Assembly: GCA_028289585.1 (NCBI GenBank)
Contig: JANQPI010000035.1
Span: 94,717-158,716, forward strand
Length of the DNA stretch: 64,000 bases
Direction: 5' to 3'
Source of the DNA: Candidatus Zixiibacteriota bacterium
GTDB taxonomy: Bacteria; Zixibacteria; MSB-5A5; GN15; FEB-12
Under the pieces are notes generated by a model. The model was not told where the DNA came from and searched no databases. It worked only from the letters and a program-made list of their open reading frames with translations. Positions 16,836 through 24,922 of this stretch are shown here, in pieces. The position numbers were made by a program, and so were the translations under genes. The number at the start of each line of letters is the position of its first letter. Position 1 is the stretch's first letter.

Positions 16836-19166
16836 ATGGGTTTTGCATCAATCAACGGAATCAATTCCGGACTCAACACCACGGAAATCGTCGATTCGAT
16901 TATCCGCCTGGAGCGGCTACCAGCTGTCCTGCTGGAGCAGGAGCAAGCTGAAAAGACCAATATCGTCAGTAGCCTCAAGACGCTCCAGGCCAAGCTCCTC
17001 GCCCTCAGTTCTCAGACCGGACGACTGACCCGACGCGCCAATTTTGAAAAGGCATCGGTGTCGGTATCCGACGATGCGTATTTGTCAGCATCATCAGCCG
17101 GTCGTGTCGTTACCGGATCGTATGATGTTCAGGTCCGGGCGTTGGCTCGCAATCATCAACTTGCCTCGCAAGGTTTCTCTGATGACGCTGCTGGTATTCT
17201 GGGCACCGGCACCCTAACCGTAACGGTCGGCGACGGCTCACCTCGGACGCTCACCATTGACAACTCGAACAATTCATTGACCGGTGTCCGCGATGCGATC
17301 AACAACGCCGATCTCGGTGTTCGGGCCTCAATCATCAACGACGGAACTGAATCGAATCCCTATCGACTTATCCTGTCAAGTGAGGAGAGTGGTCGCTCGA
17401 GTCAGTTTACTGTCACGTCGACATTGACGGGTGGCGAGTCGCTCAACTACTCGACCGGCTCGTTTGACCTGCCGGAAACGCTCGTCGATGCATCCGCCTC
17501 CACCAGTCAGATCAGCCTCGGTCCGACCGCGGCCTACACCGGTCTCACTAACAAGACCTATACGTTCACGGTCGCCTCAGATGGCCAGCAGACGATCGGT
17601 GTCGATCCTGTCACGGTCGATTGGACTGATGGCACGAACTCCGGGTCGTTTGTTGTCATTCAGGCGGATCAGGAGATCGAACTCGTGGGCGAAGGTGCTG
17701 ACGGCCTCAAGCTGTCATTCTCCGCGGGTGATCTGGTTGCCGGAGACTCGTTCCAGGTGACGGCGTTTGGACCGCTGCTCCAGCAGGCGCAGGACGCGAC
17801 CATCGCGGTCGGCGGTTCCGGCAGCGGTTCGGCCATCGAGATCACATCAGAATCGAATACGTTCTCGCAGGCCCTGGCTGGCTTGTCGCTCAATGTCAGC
17901 AAGGTCACTGACCCGGGGCAGACGATCACCGTGTCGTCCGAAGTGGATACGTCGGCTATCACCGAGACGATCCAGGGCTTCCTTGACGCCTACAACGACG
18001 TCATGAGCTTTGTCGACGATCAGAACTCGTTCAACCCGGATACCAACGAAGGTGGTCTGTTGCTTGGCGATACGACGCTCTTCACAATCCAGAGCGGTCT
18101 TCGCAATCGTATCGCGCAGAATGTGGCCGGCCTCGACAGCAAATACCGTCAGTTGAACGCTATCGGGATCCGCTCCGGAGTCAACGGCCAGCTCTCGATT
18201 CGCGACAGCAGTCGGCTCGAAGAGGCGTTGCGGACCGACCTTGATGCTGTGATCGATCTCTTTGTCGATTCGGGAGCAAGCTCCTCCAACGCGATCTCGT
18301 TCGTCGCGTCGACGGCCGATACGAGTCTGTTTGGCGAGGACGTCGAAGTTGATATCACGCAGGCTGCAGAACGGGGACGATTTGAGGGCATCTCAATCAA
18401 CGATCCTTCTTCTCAACCGCTGACGCTGACGGATACGAACAATCGACTCAAAATCAAAGTCGACGGTGCGCTGTCGGATGAAATCATCCTGAGTGCCCAA
18501 ACGTACTCTACAGTCGAACAGTTGATCAGCGAACTACAGGCTAAAATCGATGCTGACAGCAAGATCGGTAATCGCGGTGTATCGGTCGGTTGGGTCGAAA
18601 CCTCCGCCGGTACCGGCTATATCGAATTCAATTCGGCCAGCTATGGTTCCAGCTCCGGTGTCGAAATGGATCGGAGTATCGGCGACAGTGCCTTTGGTGC
18701 TCTGGGTTTGGCCGGCGGTAGAGTTGTCCTGGGTAAAGATGTCGAGGGGACGATCAACGGCGAGGCAGCTACCGGTTCGGGTCAGCTCTTAACCGCTGAC
18801 GAAGACAACGCGACGACCGCCGGTTTGCAACTGCGTATCGAGCTAACTGTCGCCGACCTCACCGACGGTGCCGACGGGACAATCACGCTTGCGCGCGGAG
18901 TCGCGGCGCGTGTTGACACGTTGCTGGAGAGCTACACTGACTCAACGATCGGCCTGCTCAACAGTCGTATCACGGCGGTACAGAATCAGATTGAGACGAT
19001 TGAGGAGCGGGTTGAGGATATCGATTCCCGCCTCGCCCTCCGTCGGGATACGCTTCTTCAACAGTTCTTTGCCATGGAAGAGGCGTTGGGGGCACTGAAT
19101 GCAGATCAGCAGTTTCTGACCAATCAACTCGCCAGCATCAATCAGAACTGGCGCTTCAACCAATAG
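16836..19166 (+). CDS. fliD: Filament cap protein FliD (HAP2)
   Basis: FliD caps the filament and folds incoming flagellin. The 776-residue protein has the FliD N-terminal domain (residues 1-110: INGINSGLNTTEIVDSIIRL, then LKTLQAKLLAL) and the C-terminal FliD domain, ending in a long coiled coil (LLNSRITAVQNQIETIEERV, then MEEALGALNADQQFL). It is longer than the roughly 470 residues of enterobacterial FliD. The middle holds flagellin_IN-like repeats (TLTIDNSNNSLTGVRDAINN). The ATG is preceded by AAAGGAG. Confidence 0.94.
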   Translation: MGFASINGINSGLNTTEIVDSIIRLERLPAVLLEQEQAEKTNIVSSLKTLQAKLLALSSQTGRLTRRANFEKASVSVSDDAYLSASSAGRVVTGSYDVQVRALARNHQLASQGFSDDAAGILGTGTLTVTVGDGSPRTLTIDNSNNSLTGVRDAINNADLGVRASIINDGTESNPYRLILSSEESGRSSQFTVTSTLTGGESLNYSTGSFDLPETLVDASASTSQISLGPTAAYTGLTNKTYTFTVASDGQQTIGVDPVTVDWTDGTNSGSFVVIQADQEIELVGEGADGLKLSFSAGDLVAGDSFQVTAFGPLLQQAQDATIAVGGSGSGSAIEITSESNTFSQALAGLSLNVSKVTDPGQTITVSSEVDTSAITETIQGFLDAYNDVMSFVDDQNSFNPDTNEGGLLLGDTTLFTIQSGLRNRIAQNVAGLDSKYRQLNAIGIRSGVNGQLSIRDSSRLEEALRTDLDAVIDLFVDSGASSSNAISFVASTADTSLFGEDVEVDITQAAERGRFEGISINDPSSQPLTLTDTNNRLKIKVDGALSDEIILSAQTYSTVEQLISELQAKIDADSKIGNRGVSVGWVETSAGTGYIEFNSASYGSSSGVEMDRSIGDSAFGALGLAGGRVVLGKDVEGTINGEAATGSGQLLTADEDNATTAGLQLRIELTVADLTDGADGTITLARGVAARVDTLLESYTDSTIGLLNSRITAVQNQIETIEERVEDIDSRLALRRDTLLQQFFAMEEALGALNADQQFLTNQLASINQNWRFNQ

Positions 19167-19187
19167 GCGGCGAGGAGCACGCATCGG

Positions 19188-19604
19188 ATGTACGGAGAAG
19201 CAGGAAGCTACCGCACGACAGAGACATTATCAAAGTCACCCGTAGAACTCGTTCTGGAAGTCTACGACGGAATCATTAAGAACTATCGTCTGGCCGAGCA
19301 GGCGCTGAAGGGCAGCGACCGCGAAGCTGCGATGCCTGCCATCGCGACTGTCCGCCGCTGTCTGACACATCTCTATACGACACTGGACTTCGATCAGGGG
19401 GGAGAGGTCGCGACCAACCTCGGACAACTCTACACGTATTTGCTGACGCAAGTTGACCTCATCGAAGCATCGGGAAATGTCGATCATATCGCCTCTTCGT
19501 TGTCCATAGTTACCAATCTTCGCGATGGCTGGTCCCAATTGGCTCAGGCTAACGCGTCAAAACCAGACACGCCCACTGCCGGGGGCGTTTCTCTTTCCGG
19601 GTAG
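19188..19604 (+). CDS. fliS: Flagellin export chaperone FliS
   Basis: FliS binds the C-terminus of flagellin in the cytoplasm and prevents early polymerisation. The 138-residue product is a good match: MYGEAGSYRTTETLSKSP, LVLEVYDGIIKNYRLAEQAL, then LYTTLDFDQGGEVATNLGQL. The last motif, with LD-x-GG-x-x-A-x-NL, is the family hallmark. The gene follows fliD by 21 bases, the standard fliD-fliS order. Confidence 0.93.
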   Translation: MYGEAGSYRTTETLSKSPVELVLEVYDGIIKNYRLAEQALKGSDREAAMPAIATVRRCLTHLYTTLDFDQGGEVATNLGQLYTYLLTQVDLIEASGNVDHIASSLSIVTNLRDGWSQLAQANASKPDTPTAGGVSLSG

Positions 19605-19614
19605 GAGTGCCGAT

Positions 19615-20067
19615 ATGCCTCTCAACGCTATTACCCAACTTGAGCGCGACCTGATCACGGTTCTGAAACGTGAATATGGCTTCTACCAATCACTCTACAT
19701 CCTGCTCGATAAGCAGCGTGATCTGATCAAGTTCGATAAGGATGATCATTTGCTCGATCTCTATGCCGAGACCGAGCGTTGCCAGCGCCGTATTCGTGAG
19801 TCAGAAGAGAAGATCACAGATTTCCGTCGCCGTGACCCCAAGCTGTTTCGCATCGCAGCTGCCCATCCCGAAATCAAGAAATTAGTGACATCCATTGTCG
19901 CTCTCGTCAAAAAGAACATGGCGCTGGTGCGGGAGAACGAGGCGTATCTCCGGGAACGTCATGCTCGATTGAAGCTGGAGCTCGATGACCTTCGGAATTC
20001 CGACAAGATTCTTCAGTATCTGGCGGAGGCCGATCCAGCTCCACAGCTGGTCGACGGGCGCCAGTAG
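19615..20067 (+). CDS. Second FlgN/FliT-like export chaperone
   Basis: The 150-residue, highly charged, all-alpha protein has the heptad-like pattern of FlgN/FliT chaperones (YILLDKQRDLIKFDKDDHLL, then AETERCQRRIRESEEKI). It follows fliS by 10 bases, where FliT, the FliD chaperone, usually lies. Its sequence is nearer the FlgN pattern (LL-x-x-QR-x-L-x-x-x-D). The start at 19615 has AGGAG upstream; a longer frame from 19525 overlaps fliS and lacks family character. Function as chaperone for FliD or FlgK/FlgL is inferred from fold and place. Confidence 0.6.
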   Translation: MPLNAITQLERDLITVLKREYGFYQSLYILLDKQRDLIKFDKDDHLLDLYAETERCQRRIRESEEKITDFRRRDPKLFRIAAAHPEIKKLVTSIVALVKKNMALVRENEAYLRERHARLKLELDDLRNSDKILQYLAEADPAPQLVDGRQ

Positions 20068-20101
20068 CCGATGAATCGGGTAGCTGTGCAAAGTCTGCAA
20101 T

Positions 20102-20128
20102 CAAGGGGGGATCGCCCCCGGTCGATAT
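20102..20128 (+). promoter_or_regulatory. Weak sigma28-like element before flgM
   Basis: CAAG, 15 bases, then GTCGATAT: the spacing is that of the two strong sigma28 promoters in this window, but the -35 core keeps only two of four TAAA bases. The spacer contains a G6/C5 inverted repeat around ATCG. It could give sigma28 feedback on flgM, but may be chance. Confidence 0.25.
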
Positions 20129-20149
20129 AACTCTAAGGGAGGTGTTGCC

Positions 20150-20500
20150 ATGCACATGGGACGGCAGGCAGCGGCGCGACAGGGAGAGCTGTCGCCAGGA
20201 ATGGGAACGAAAATCGGATCGCGGTTCGAGCCACCCCGCCCAGCGGGACAGACAGTGCGTGATCCACAAGCAGAGGTGAGGGTTCACGCCGCCATGGTAG
20301 ATCATCCCCATCGCTTCGATGGTCCTGACGATCTCGATGATCTTCCGTCCGGCAAAACGAAACCCACCGGCGAGGGCACAACCGATCCCAGCCGCTTGAA
20401 CGAGATTCGCGCCAAGATCGAGGCCGGCTATTATAGCAGCCCCGAGGTGCTCGCCTCGTTGGCCGATCGGCTTACCGACCACCTCCGTGGCACCAAATGA
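20150..20500 (+). CDS. flgM: Anti-sigma28 factor FlgM
   Basis: FlgM holds sigma28 inactive until it is exported through the finished hook. The 116-residue product is mostly disordered-looking and polar up to about residue 75. The C-terminal segment SRLNEIRAKIEAGYYSSPEV followed by LASLADRLTDHL matches the helical sigma28-binding region of the family. The ATG at 20150 is preceded by GGGAGGTG; a second ATG follows at 20156. Its place after fliD, fliS and a chaperone gene, and two sigma28 promoters nearby, support the call. The family is short and divergent. Confidence 0.75.
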   Translation: MHMGRQAAARQGELSPGMGTKIGSRFEPPRPAGQTVRDPQAEVRVHAAMVDHPHRFDGPDDLDDLPSGKTKPTGEGTTDPSRLNEIRAKIEAGYYSSPEVLASLADRLTDHLRGTK

Positions 20501-20513
20501 TGAGCGGGAGACC

Positions 20514-21404
20514 ATGAATACCACAGCCACAGCCGTCGACAGCAAGGTCAAGCAGGTCGTATCCACGATTCGTAACCTGCCGACCCCTCCGATCGTCTTT
20601 CACCAGATTCAGAAAGTGATTAACTCGCCGACGGCATCTGCGGCTCAGGTTGCCTCGATTCTCTCCGAGGATCCGGCGATGTCGGTCAAGGTGCTTAAGC
20701 TGACAAACTCAGCCTTCTATGGTCTGTCTCGCGAGATCGAGTCGGTCAAACAGGCGGTCGTGATCATCGGTATGGAGGCTGTCAAGAACCTCGTTCTCTC
20801 TGCGTCGGTGCTGGAAATGTTCAAAGGACACAATGTCGATACCGAGTTCCAGGAAGCGTTCTGGCGCCATTCTCTGGCATCGGCGTTCTGTAGCCGCATC
20901 CTCGCGCGCAAGCTCCGTCATCGCGGCGTCGTCGATCCCGATGCTGCCTTTTCGGCGGGACTGCTCCTGCATATTGGTCAGCTGGTTCTCTGCTGTTTCG
21001 TCGCCGACGACTTCACCCGCTATCGGCAGGCCCACGCCGACAATCCGGAGTTGTCGGTGTACGACTGTGAAGAGCAGACGCTCGGCTACAATCACGCTCA
21101 GGTCGGGACGCTGCTGGCGCAGCAGTGGAAGCTACCGTCCAAACTGATCAACGCGATCGAATTCCACCACCGACCGTTCGACGGTCCCAACGATGAACCG
21201 ATGCCGACCCTGGTGCATCTTGCAGACAAGACAGCCGCCAAAGCATTTCCGAGTGACTCGGCCGCTTTCCCAACTTCAGACGTCGCTCCCGAAATCCTCG
21301 CCTTCTGGAATCTGGACGCTTCCGATCTGGACTCGTTCGAGGAATTCCTCAACGAGGAGTATGTCAAGGCCGAGACGTTCATGAAGATGGCCGGAGTCGC
21401 CTAG
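20514..21404 (+). CDS. HDOD-domain signalling protein
   Basis: HDOD domains are HD-related output or scaffold modules found in chemotaxis, c-di-GMP and motility signalling; most lack intact metal-binding residues. The 296-residue product has the usual core: IRNLPTPPIVFHQIQKVIN, ILSEDPAMSVKVLKLTNSAF, then VKQAVVIIGMEAVKNLVL and LGYNHAQVGTLLAQQWKLP. The whole protein is one HDOD domain with an acidic tail (FLNEEYVKAETFMKM). The ATG at 20514 follows GCGGGAG; a GTG at 20487 would overlap flgM. Its place after flgM suggests a motility role. Confidence 0.85.
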   Translation: MNTTATAVDSKVKQVVSTIRNLPTPPIVFHQIQKVINSPTASAAQVASILSEDPAMSVKVLKLTNSAFYGLSREIESVKQAVVIIGMEAVKNLVLSASVLEMFKGHNVDTEFQEAFWRHSLASAFCSRILARKLRHRGVVDPDAAFSAGLLLHIGQLVLCCFVADDFTRYRQAHADNPELSVYDCEEQTLGYNHAQVGTLLAQQWKLPSKLINAIEFHHRPFDGPNDEPMPTLVHLADKTAAKAFPSDSAAFPTSDVAPEILAFWNLDASDLDSFEEFLNEEYVKAETFMKMAGVA

Positions 21405-21423
21405 ACACCTCTCGCAAACGGGG

Positions 21424-21452
21424 TTGACACGCCTACCAGTCGCCGGTACTTT
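21424..21452 (+). promoter_or_regulatory. Sigma70 promoter of tRNA-Val
   Basis: TTGACA at 21424-21429 is a perfect -35 box. After exactly 17 bases comes TACTTT (21447-21452), a fair -10 box. The predicted start near 21459 is about 34 bases before the tRNA. Confidence 0.65.
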
Positions 21453-21492
21453 TGCCAATCGCTCGCGGCAAGGTGCACACGGGCGACGATGC

Positions 21493-21569
21493 GGGCGATT
21501 AGCTCAGTTGGTTAGAGTGCTTGCTTGACATGCAAGAGGTCACTGGTTCAAATCCAGTATCGCCCACCA
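21493..21569 (+). tRNA. tRNA-Val (anticodon GAC), CCA encoded
   Basis: A complete 77-base cloverleaf: acceptor GGGCGAT pairs with ATCGCCC, the D-arm holds AGCTCAGTTGGTTAGAGT, the anticodon stem CTTGC/GCAAG encloses TTGACAT, and the T-arm ACTGG-TTCAAAT-CCAGT is perfect. The anticodon GAC reads GUC (Val), with the discriminator A and CCA encoded at 21566-21569. A short hairpin (CGCTC-GAA-GAGCG, 21587-21599) follows. Confidence 0.96.
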
Positions 21570-21696
21570 TTTGCATCACCAATAAACGCTCGAAGAGCGG
21601 GACGACGCGCCGGGCGCACGTTTCGCTTTCTCTGTTTCTGGGGAACGATGTTCGTAGTCCTACACCGCGCCGTCACGACGGCACCCTACTGATCCG

Positions 21697-23625
21697 ATGA
21701 CTTCCGTTTCTATCCGTCTGCCCGATGGCTCAGCTCGCGATTTCGATTCCGGCGTGACCGGTTTCGATGTCGCCAAGTCGATCTCACCTCGTTTGGCCAA
21801 AGCCGCGATTGCAGTGAAGGTCGACGGTGTCGTGCGCAATCTTTCGGATCCAATCGATAGTGGTGCGGCACTTCAGATTCTCACGTTCGATGATCCGGCC
21901 GGGCGGGAGGTCTTCTGGCACTCCTCGTCACACATCATGGCACAGGCAGTACAGGAATTGTTTCCTGGCGTGAAACTGGCCATCGGTCCGCCGATCGATG
22001 AGGGGTGGTACTACGACTTTGAGGTCGACAAACCGTTTGCCCCCGAAGACCTCGAGCGCATCGAGAAGAAGATGGCCGAGATCGTCAAGGAGAACGCTCC
22101 GTTCACCTGCAAAGTCTGGAACCGTACTGAAGCGATCGAGTATTATCGCGCCAACGACGCTCCCTACAAGGTTGAGATTCTCGAGGAGATCGAAGACGAC
22201 ACGGTTACGTTCTACTATCAGTCCCGCTTTGAGGACCTCTGCCGCGGACCGCACATTCCGTCAACCGGGATTGTCAAAGCGGTCAAGTTAACCGCAACCT
22301 CGGGTGCCTACTGGCGCGGCGACGAGAATCGTCAGATGCTCCAGCGGATCTACGGTGTCTCGTATCCTAAGCAGGCGATGCTCGACGACTACCTGCATCG
22401 CCTGGAGGAAGCCAAACGGCGTGATCATCGCGTCATCGGTAAACAGCTCGAGCTGTTTACGGTCACTGAGGACGTTGGCGCTGGCCTCATTCTGTGGCTG
22501 CCGAAAGGTTCGCGGGTCCGCCACGAGATAGAGAACTTCTGGCGCGCGGAGCATCTCAGTCACGGGTATGAGCTCGTCTACTCGCCGCACGTTGCCAATC
22601 GCAACCTCTGGCATCTGTCCGGACATGCCGATTTCTATGACGAGAACATGTTTCGACCGATGGATGTCGATGAGCGGCAGTACCAACTGAAGCCAATGAA
22701 CTGCCCGTTTCATATCATGATGTACAAGGCGCGGCTCTGGTCATACCGGGATCTGCCTCTCCGGTGGGCGGAATTGGGAACGGTCTATCGGTATGAACGG
22801 GCTGGCGTGCTGCATGGTCTGATGCGAGTCCGTGGCTTCACGCAGGACGATGCTCACCACTTCGTTACCCACGAGCAGATGGAATCGGAACTTGTCTGGC
22901 TGCTTGAGTTCTGCGTGCACATCCTGCGGTCGTTTGGCTTCTCCGACTACCAGATCAACCTGTCGACGCGACCCGCCAAAGCGATTGGCGAGCCAGCTGA
23001 CTGGGAGCGGGCCGAACGTGGGCTTCAAGCGGCACTCGACACGAGTGGCTTGCCGTATGCGATCGATGAGGGAGAGGGCGCGTTCTACGGCCCGAAAATC
23101 GATATCCTGATTCGCGATGCGATTGGACGGAGCTGGCAGTGCTCGACGATCCAGTTCGATTTCTCGCTTCCGGAGCGGTTTGATCTCTCCTACACCGACT
23201 CCGACGGACAGAACAAGCGACCCTACATGATTCACCGTGCCCTGCTCGGATCGATTGAACGGTTCTTCGGCGTGCTGGTTGAGCACTACGCCGGCGATTT
23301 TCCGCTCTGGCTGGCGCCGGTGCAGGCTCGGTTACTGACGATCACCGATGATCAGCTCCCGGTTGCTGAAGAGATTGCCGCCAAGATGACGGCGGCTGGC
23401 CTGCGCGTCGATGTCGACCGACGTTCGGAGAAAGTGGGGGCAAAGATTCGTGATGCCGAACTGCTGAAGATTCCCTATATGTTCATTATTGGAAAACGTG
23501 AAGCCGAAAACGGAACGCTGTCCGTTCGTCGCCATAAGATCGGCGATGAAGGTTCGCTGTCGGTCGACGATACGATCAGTCGACTGACCGCCGAGATTGC
23601 ATCCAAAGGTCTTCCAGCTGATTGA
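21697..23625 (+). CDS. thrS: Threonyl-tRNA synthetase
   Basis: Charges tRNA-Thr with threonine. The 642-residue product has, in order: a TGS domain (1-60), the editing/SAD domain (about 70-230, with the HSSSH metal motif), the class II catalytic core (about 245-530, with LKPMNCPFHIMMYKA carrying the zinc Cys, and RYERAGVLHGLMRVRGFTQ as motif 2), and the anticodon-binding domain (about 535-640). The length is normal. No clear Shine-Dalgarno sequence precedes the ATG. It heads the conserved thrS-infC-rpmI-rplT-pheS-pheT run. Confidence 0.97.
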   Translation: MTSVSIRLPDGSARDFDSGVTGFDVAKSISPRLAKAAIAVKVDGVVRNLSDPIDSGAALQILTFDDPAGREVFWHSSSHIMAQAVQELFPGVKLAIGPPIDEGWYYDFEVDKPFAPEDLERIEKKMAEIVKENAPFTCKVWNRTEAIEYYRANDAPYKVEILEEIEDDTVTFYYQSRFEDLCRGPHIPSTGIVKAVKLTATSGAYWRGDENRQMLQRIYGVSYPKQAMLDDYLHRLEEAKRRDHRVIGKQLELFTVTEDVGAGLILWLPKGSRVRHEIENFWRAEHLSHGYELVYSPHVANRNLWHLSGHADFYDENMFRPMDVDERQYQLKPMNCPFHIMMYKARLWSYRDLPLRWAELGTVYRYERAGVLHGLMRVRGFTQDDAHHFVTHEQMESELVWLLEFCVHILRSFGFSDYQINLSTRPAKAIGEPADWERAERGLQAALDTSGLPYAIDEGEGAFYGPKIDILIRDAIGRSWQCSTIQFDFSLPERFDLSYTDSDGQNKRPYMIHRALLGSIERFFGVLVEHYAGDFPLWLAPVQARLLTITDDQLPVAEEIAAKMTAAGLRVDVDRRSEKVGAKIRDAELLKIPYMFIIGKREAENGTLSVRRHKIGDEGSLSVDDTISRLTAEIASKGLPAD

Positions 23626-23649
23626 TACCGAAACTGAGGAGATACGCTA

Positions 23650-24243
23650 ATCGCCACTAACCGAAATCCCCGAATTAACGACCGCATTCGCGTTTCGCCG
23701 GTCCGCCTGATCGGTCCGGATGGAAGCCAGATCGGCATTCTTCCGACCGGTGAAGCGTTGCAGCGTGCCCGTGATCTCAATCTCGACCTTGTCGAAATCT
23801 CTCCCGACGCCCGTCCCCCGGTCTGCCGTATTCTCGATTACGGCAAGTACAAGTACGAAATCTCGAAGAAAGAGAAGCAGAACAAAAAGAAGCAGCAGTC
23901 GTCGCAGCTTAAGGAGATGCGCTACCGGCCGAAGATCGACGACCATGACTTCGAGTTCAAGACCAAGCACCTCCGCGAGTTCCTGCTCCAGGGCGCGAAA
24001 GTCCGGCCGATGGTCCAGTTTCGCGGCCGGGAGATGGCCCATCAGGAGTTCGGCCGCAAAATTATCCAGCGGGTCATCGAGAATCTGTCCGATATCTCCA
24101 ATGTCGATGTCGCTCCCAAGATGGAGGGGAACATGCTGAGTGCGGTTCTCTCGCCGAAATCGGAGATCGTCAAGAAGCTGCAGAAGGACAAGCAGCAGAA
24201 AACCCGCCCCGAGAGTGACGGAGAGGCGACCGAGTCGCAATAA
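23650..24243 (+). CDS. infC: Translation initiation factor IF-3, rare ATC start
   Basis: IF-3 binds the 30S subunit and checks start-codon choice. Homology extends upstream of any ATG, GTG or TTG: from 23650 the frame reads ATNRNPRINDRIRVSPVRL, the usual IF-3 N-terminus. The first codon there is ATC, preceded by GGAG (23638-23641) at 8 bases, and the frame is closed by TGA at 23635. Rare AUU/AUC starts are the known basis of infC autoregulation in other bacteria. The 197-residue product has the N-domain (DLVEISPDARPPVCRILDYG), a basic linker, and the C-domain (VAPKMEGNMLSAVLSPK). Confidence 0.95.
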   Translation: MATNRNPRINDRIRVSPVRLIGPDGSQIGILPTGEALQRARDLNLDLVEISPDARPPVCRILDYGKYKYEISKKEKQNKKKQQSSQLKEMRYRPKIDDHDFEFKTKHLREFLLQGAKVRPMVQFRGREMAHQEFGRKIIQRVIENLSDISNVDVAPKMEGNMLSAVLSPKSEIVKKLQKDKQQKTRPESDGEATESQ

Positions 24244-24284
24244 GCCCTTGCCAAATCGGGCGTTAGTCCTATTTTAGCCGTTCT

Positions 24285-24307
24285 GCGGGCCGCACCGGGC
24301 GGCCCGC
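24285..24307 (+). promoter_or_regulatory. Hairpin in the infC-rpmI gap
   Basis: A perfect 8-bp G+C stem (GCGGGCCG at 24285-24292, CGGCCCGC at 24300-24307) with a 7-base loop lies just before the rpmI ribosome site (TAAGGA). Ribosomal L20 represses this operon through leader structure in other bacteria; whether this hairpin takes part is not known. There is no T-tract. Confidence 0.4.
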
Positions 24308-24324
24308 TTGCGTAAGGAATACCG

Positions 24325-24531
24325 ATGCCGAAACTGAAAACGCGACGTTCCGCCGCCAAGCGCTTCAAGAAATCTGCCTCCGGCAAGATTAAGCGGCACC
24401 ATTGTAACAAGTCGCACATTCTGACCAAGAAGTCGTCCAAGCGGAAACGCCATCTGCGCAAGGCGACATTGATCTCGGACGCCGATGCGCCAAACGTCCT
24501 GCGGATGTTGGGCGGGCTGGCGAAAGTCTGA
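24325..24531 (+). CDS. rpmI: Large ribosomal subunit protein bL35
   Basis: Small basic protein of the 50S subunit. The 68-residue product begins [20 protein letters not shown], the usual L35 start. It continues with [20 protein letters not shown], then [10 protein letters not shown]. The start is preceded by TAAGGA. It stands in the conserved order infC-rpmI-rplT. Confidence 0.97.
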   Translation: MPKLKTRRSAAKRFKKSASGKIKRHHCNKSHILTKKSSKRKRHLRKATLISDADAPNVLRMLGGLAKV

Positions 24532-24554
24532 GGCCGGGTAACTAGGGGAAAGCT

Positions 24555-24911
24555 ATGCCTCGCTCAATGAACAACGTTGCAGCCAAGCAGCGTCACAAAA
24601 AGGTCCTCAAGAAGGCCCGCGGTAACTATGGTGCCCGTTCGCGTCTCTATCGCACCGCCCTTGAGACGGTCAACAAAGGGCTCAAGTACGCCTATCGCGA
24701 CCGGCGCAACCGTAAACGCGATTTCCGTCGTCTCTGGATTACCCGAATCTCTGCCGCCGCTAAAATGAACGGCATGAACTATTCGACGTTCATCAACGGT
24801 CTCAAGCGTGCCGGTATCGATCTGAACCGGAAGGCGCTCGCCGACATCGCCGCCCGCGACGGCGCGACCTTTACCGCGCTGACCGATATGGCAAAGTCGG
24901 CGGCAGCGTAG
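24555..24911 (+). CDS. rplT: Large ribosomal subunit protein bL20
   Basis: A 23S-rRNA binding protein needed early in 50S assembly, and a known repressor of its own operon in several bacteria. The 118-residue product is of normal length, with [20 protein letters not shown] and [20 protein letters not shown], both hallmark segments. It follows rpmI by 23 bases. Confidence 0.97.
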   Translation: MPRSMNNVAAKQRHKKVLKKARGNYGARSRLYRTALETVNKGLKYAYRDRRNRKRDFRRLWITRISAAAKMNGMNYSTFINGLKRAGIDLNRKALADIAARDGATFTALTDMAKSAAA

Positions 24912-24922
24912 CGGACCCTCCC

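Noticed and set aside
14725-16851. A 708-codon open frame on the minus strand, antisense to flagellin
   Set aside because: It mirrors the strong codon bias of flagellin, has a biased Arg/Gly/Asp-rich composition, no ribosome site and no family resemblance.
21570-21696. T-box or other riboswitch before thrS
   Set aside because: The gap is only 127 bases and shows no T-box motif, specifier loop or antiterminator; there is only a short hairpin after the tRNA.
23758-24243. infC starting from TTG at 23758
   Set aside because: It would remove the first 36 residues of a well-conserved N-domain; ATC at 23650 has a ribosome site.
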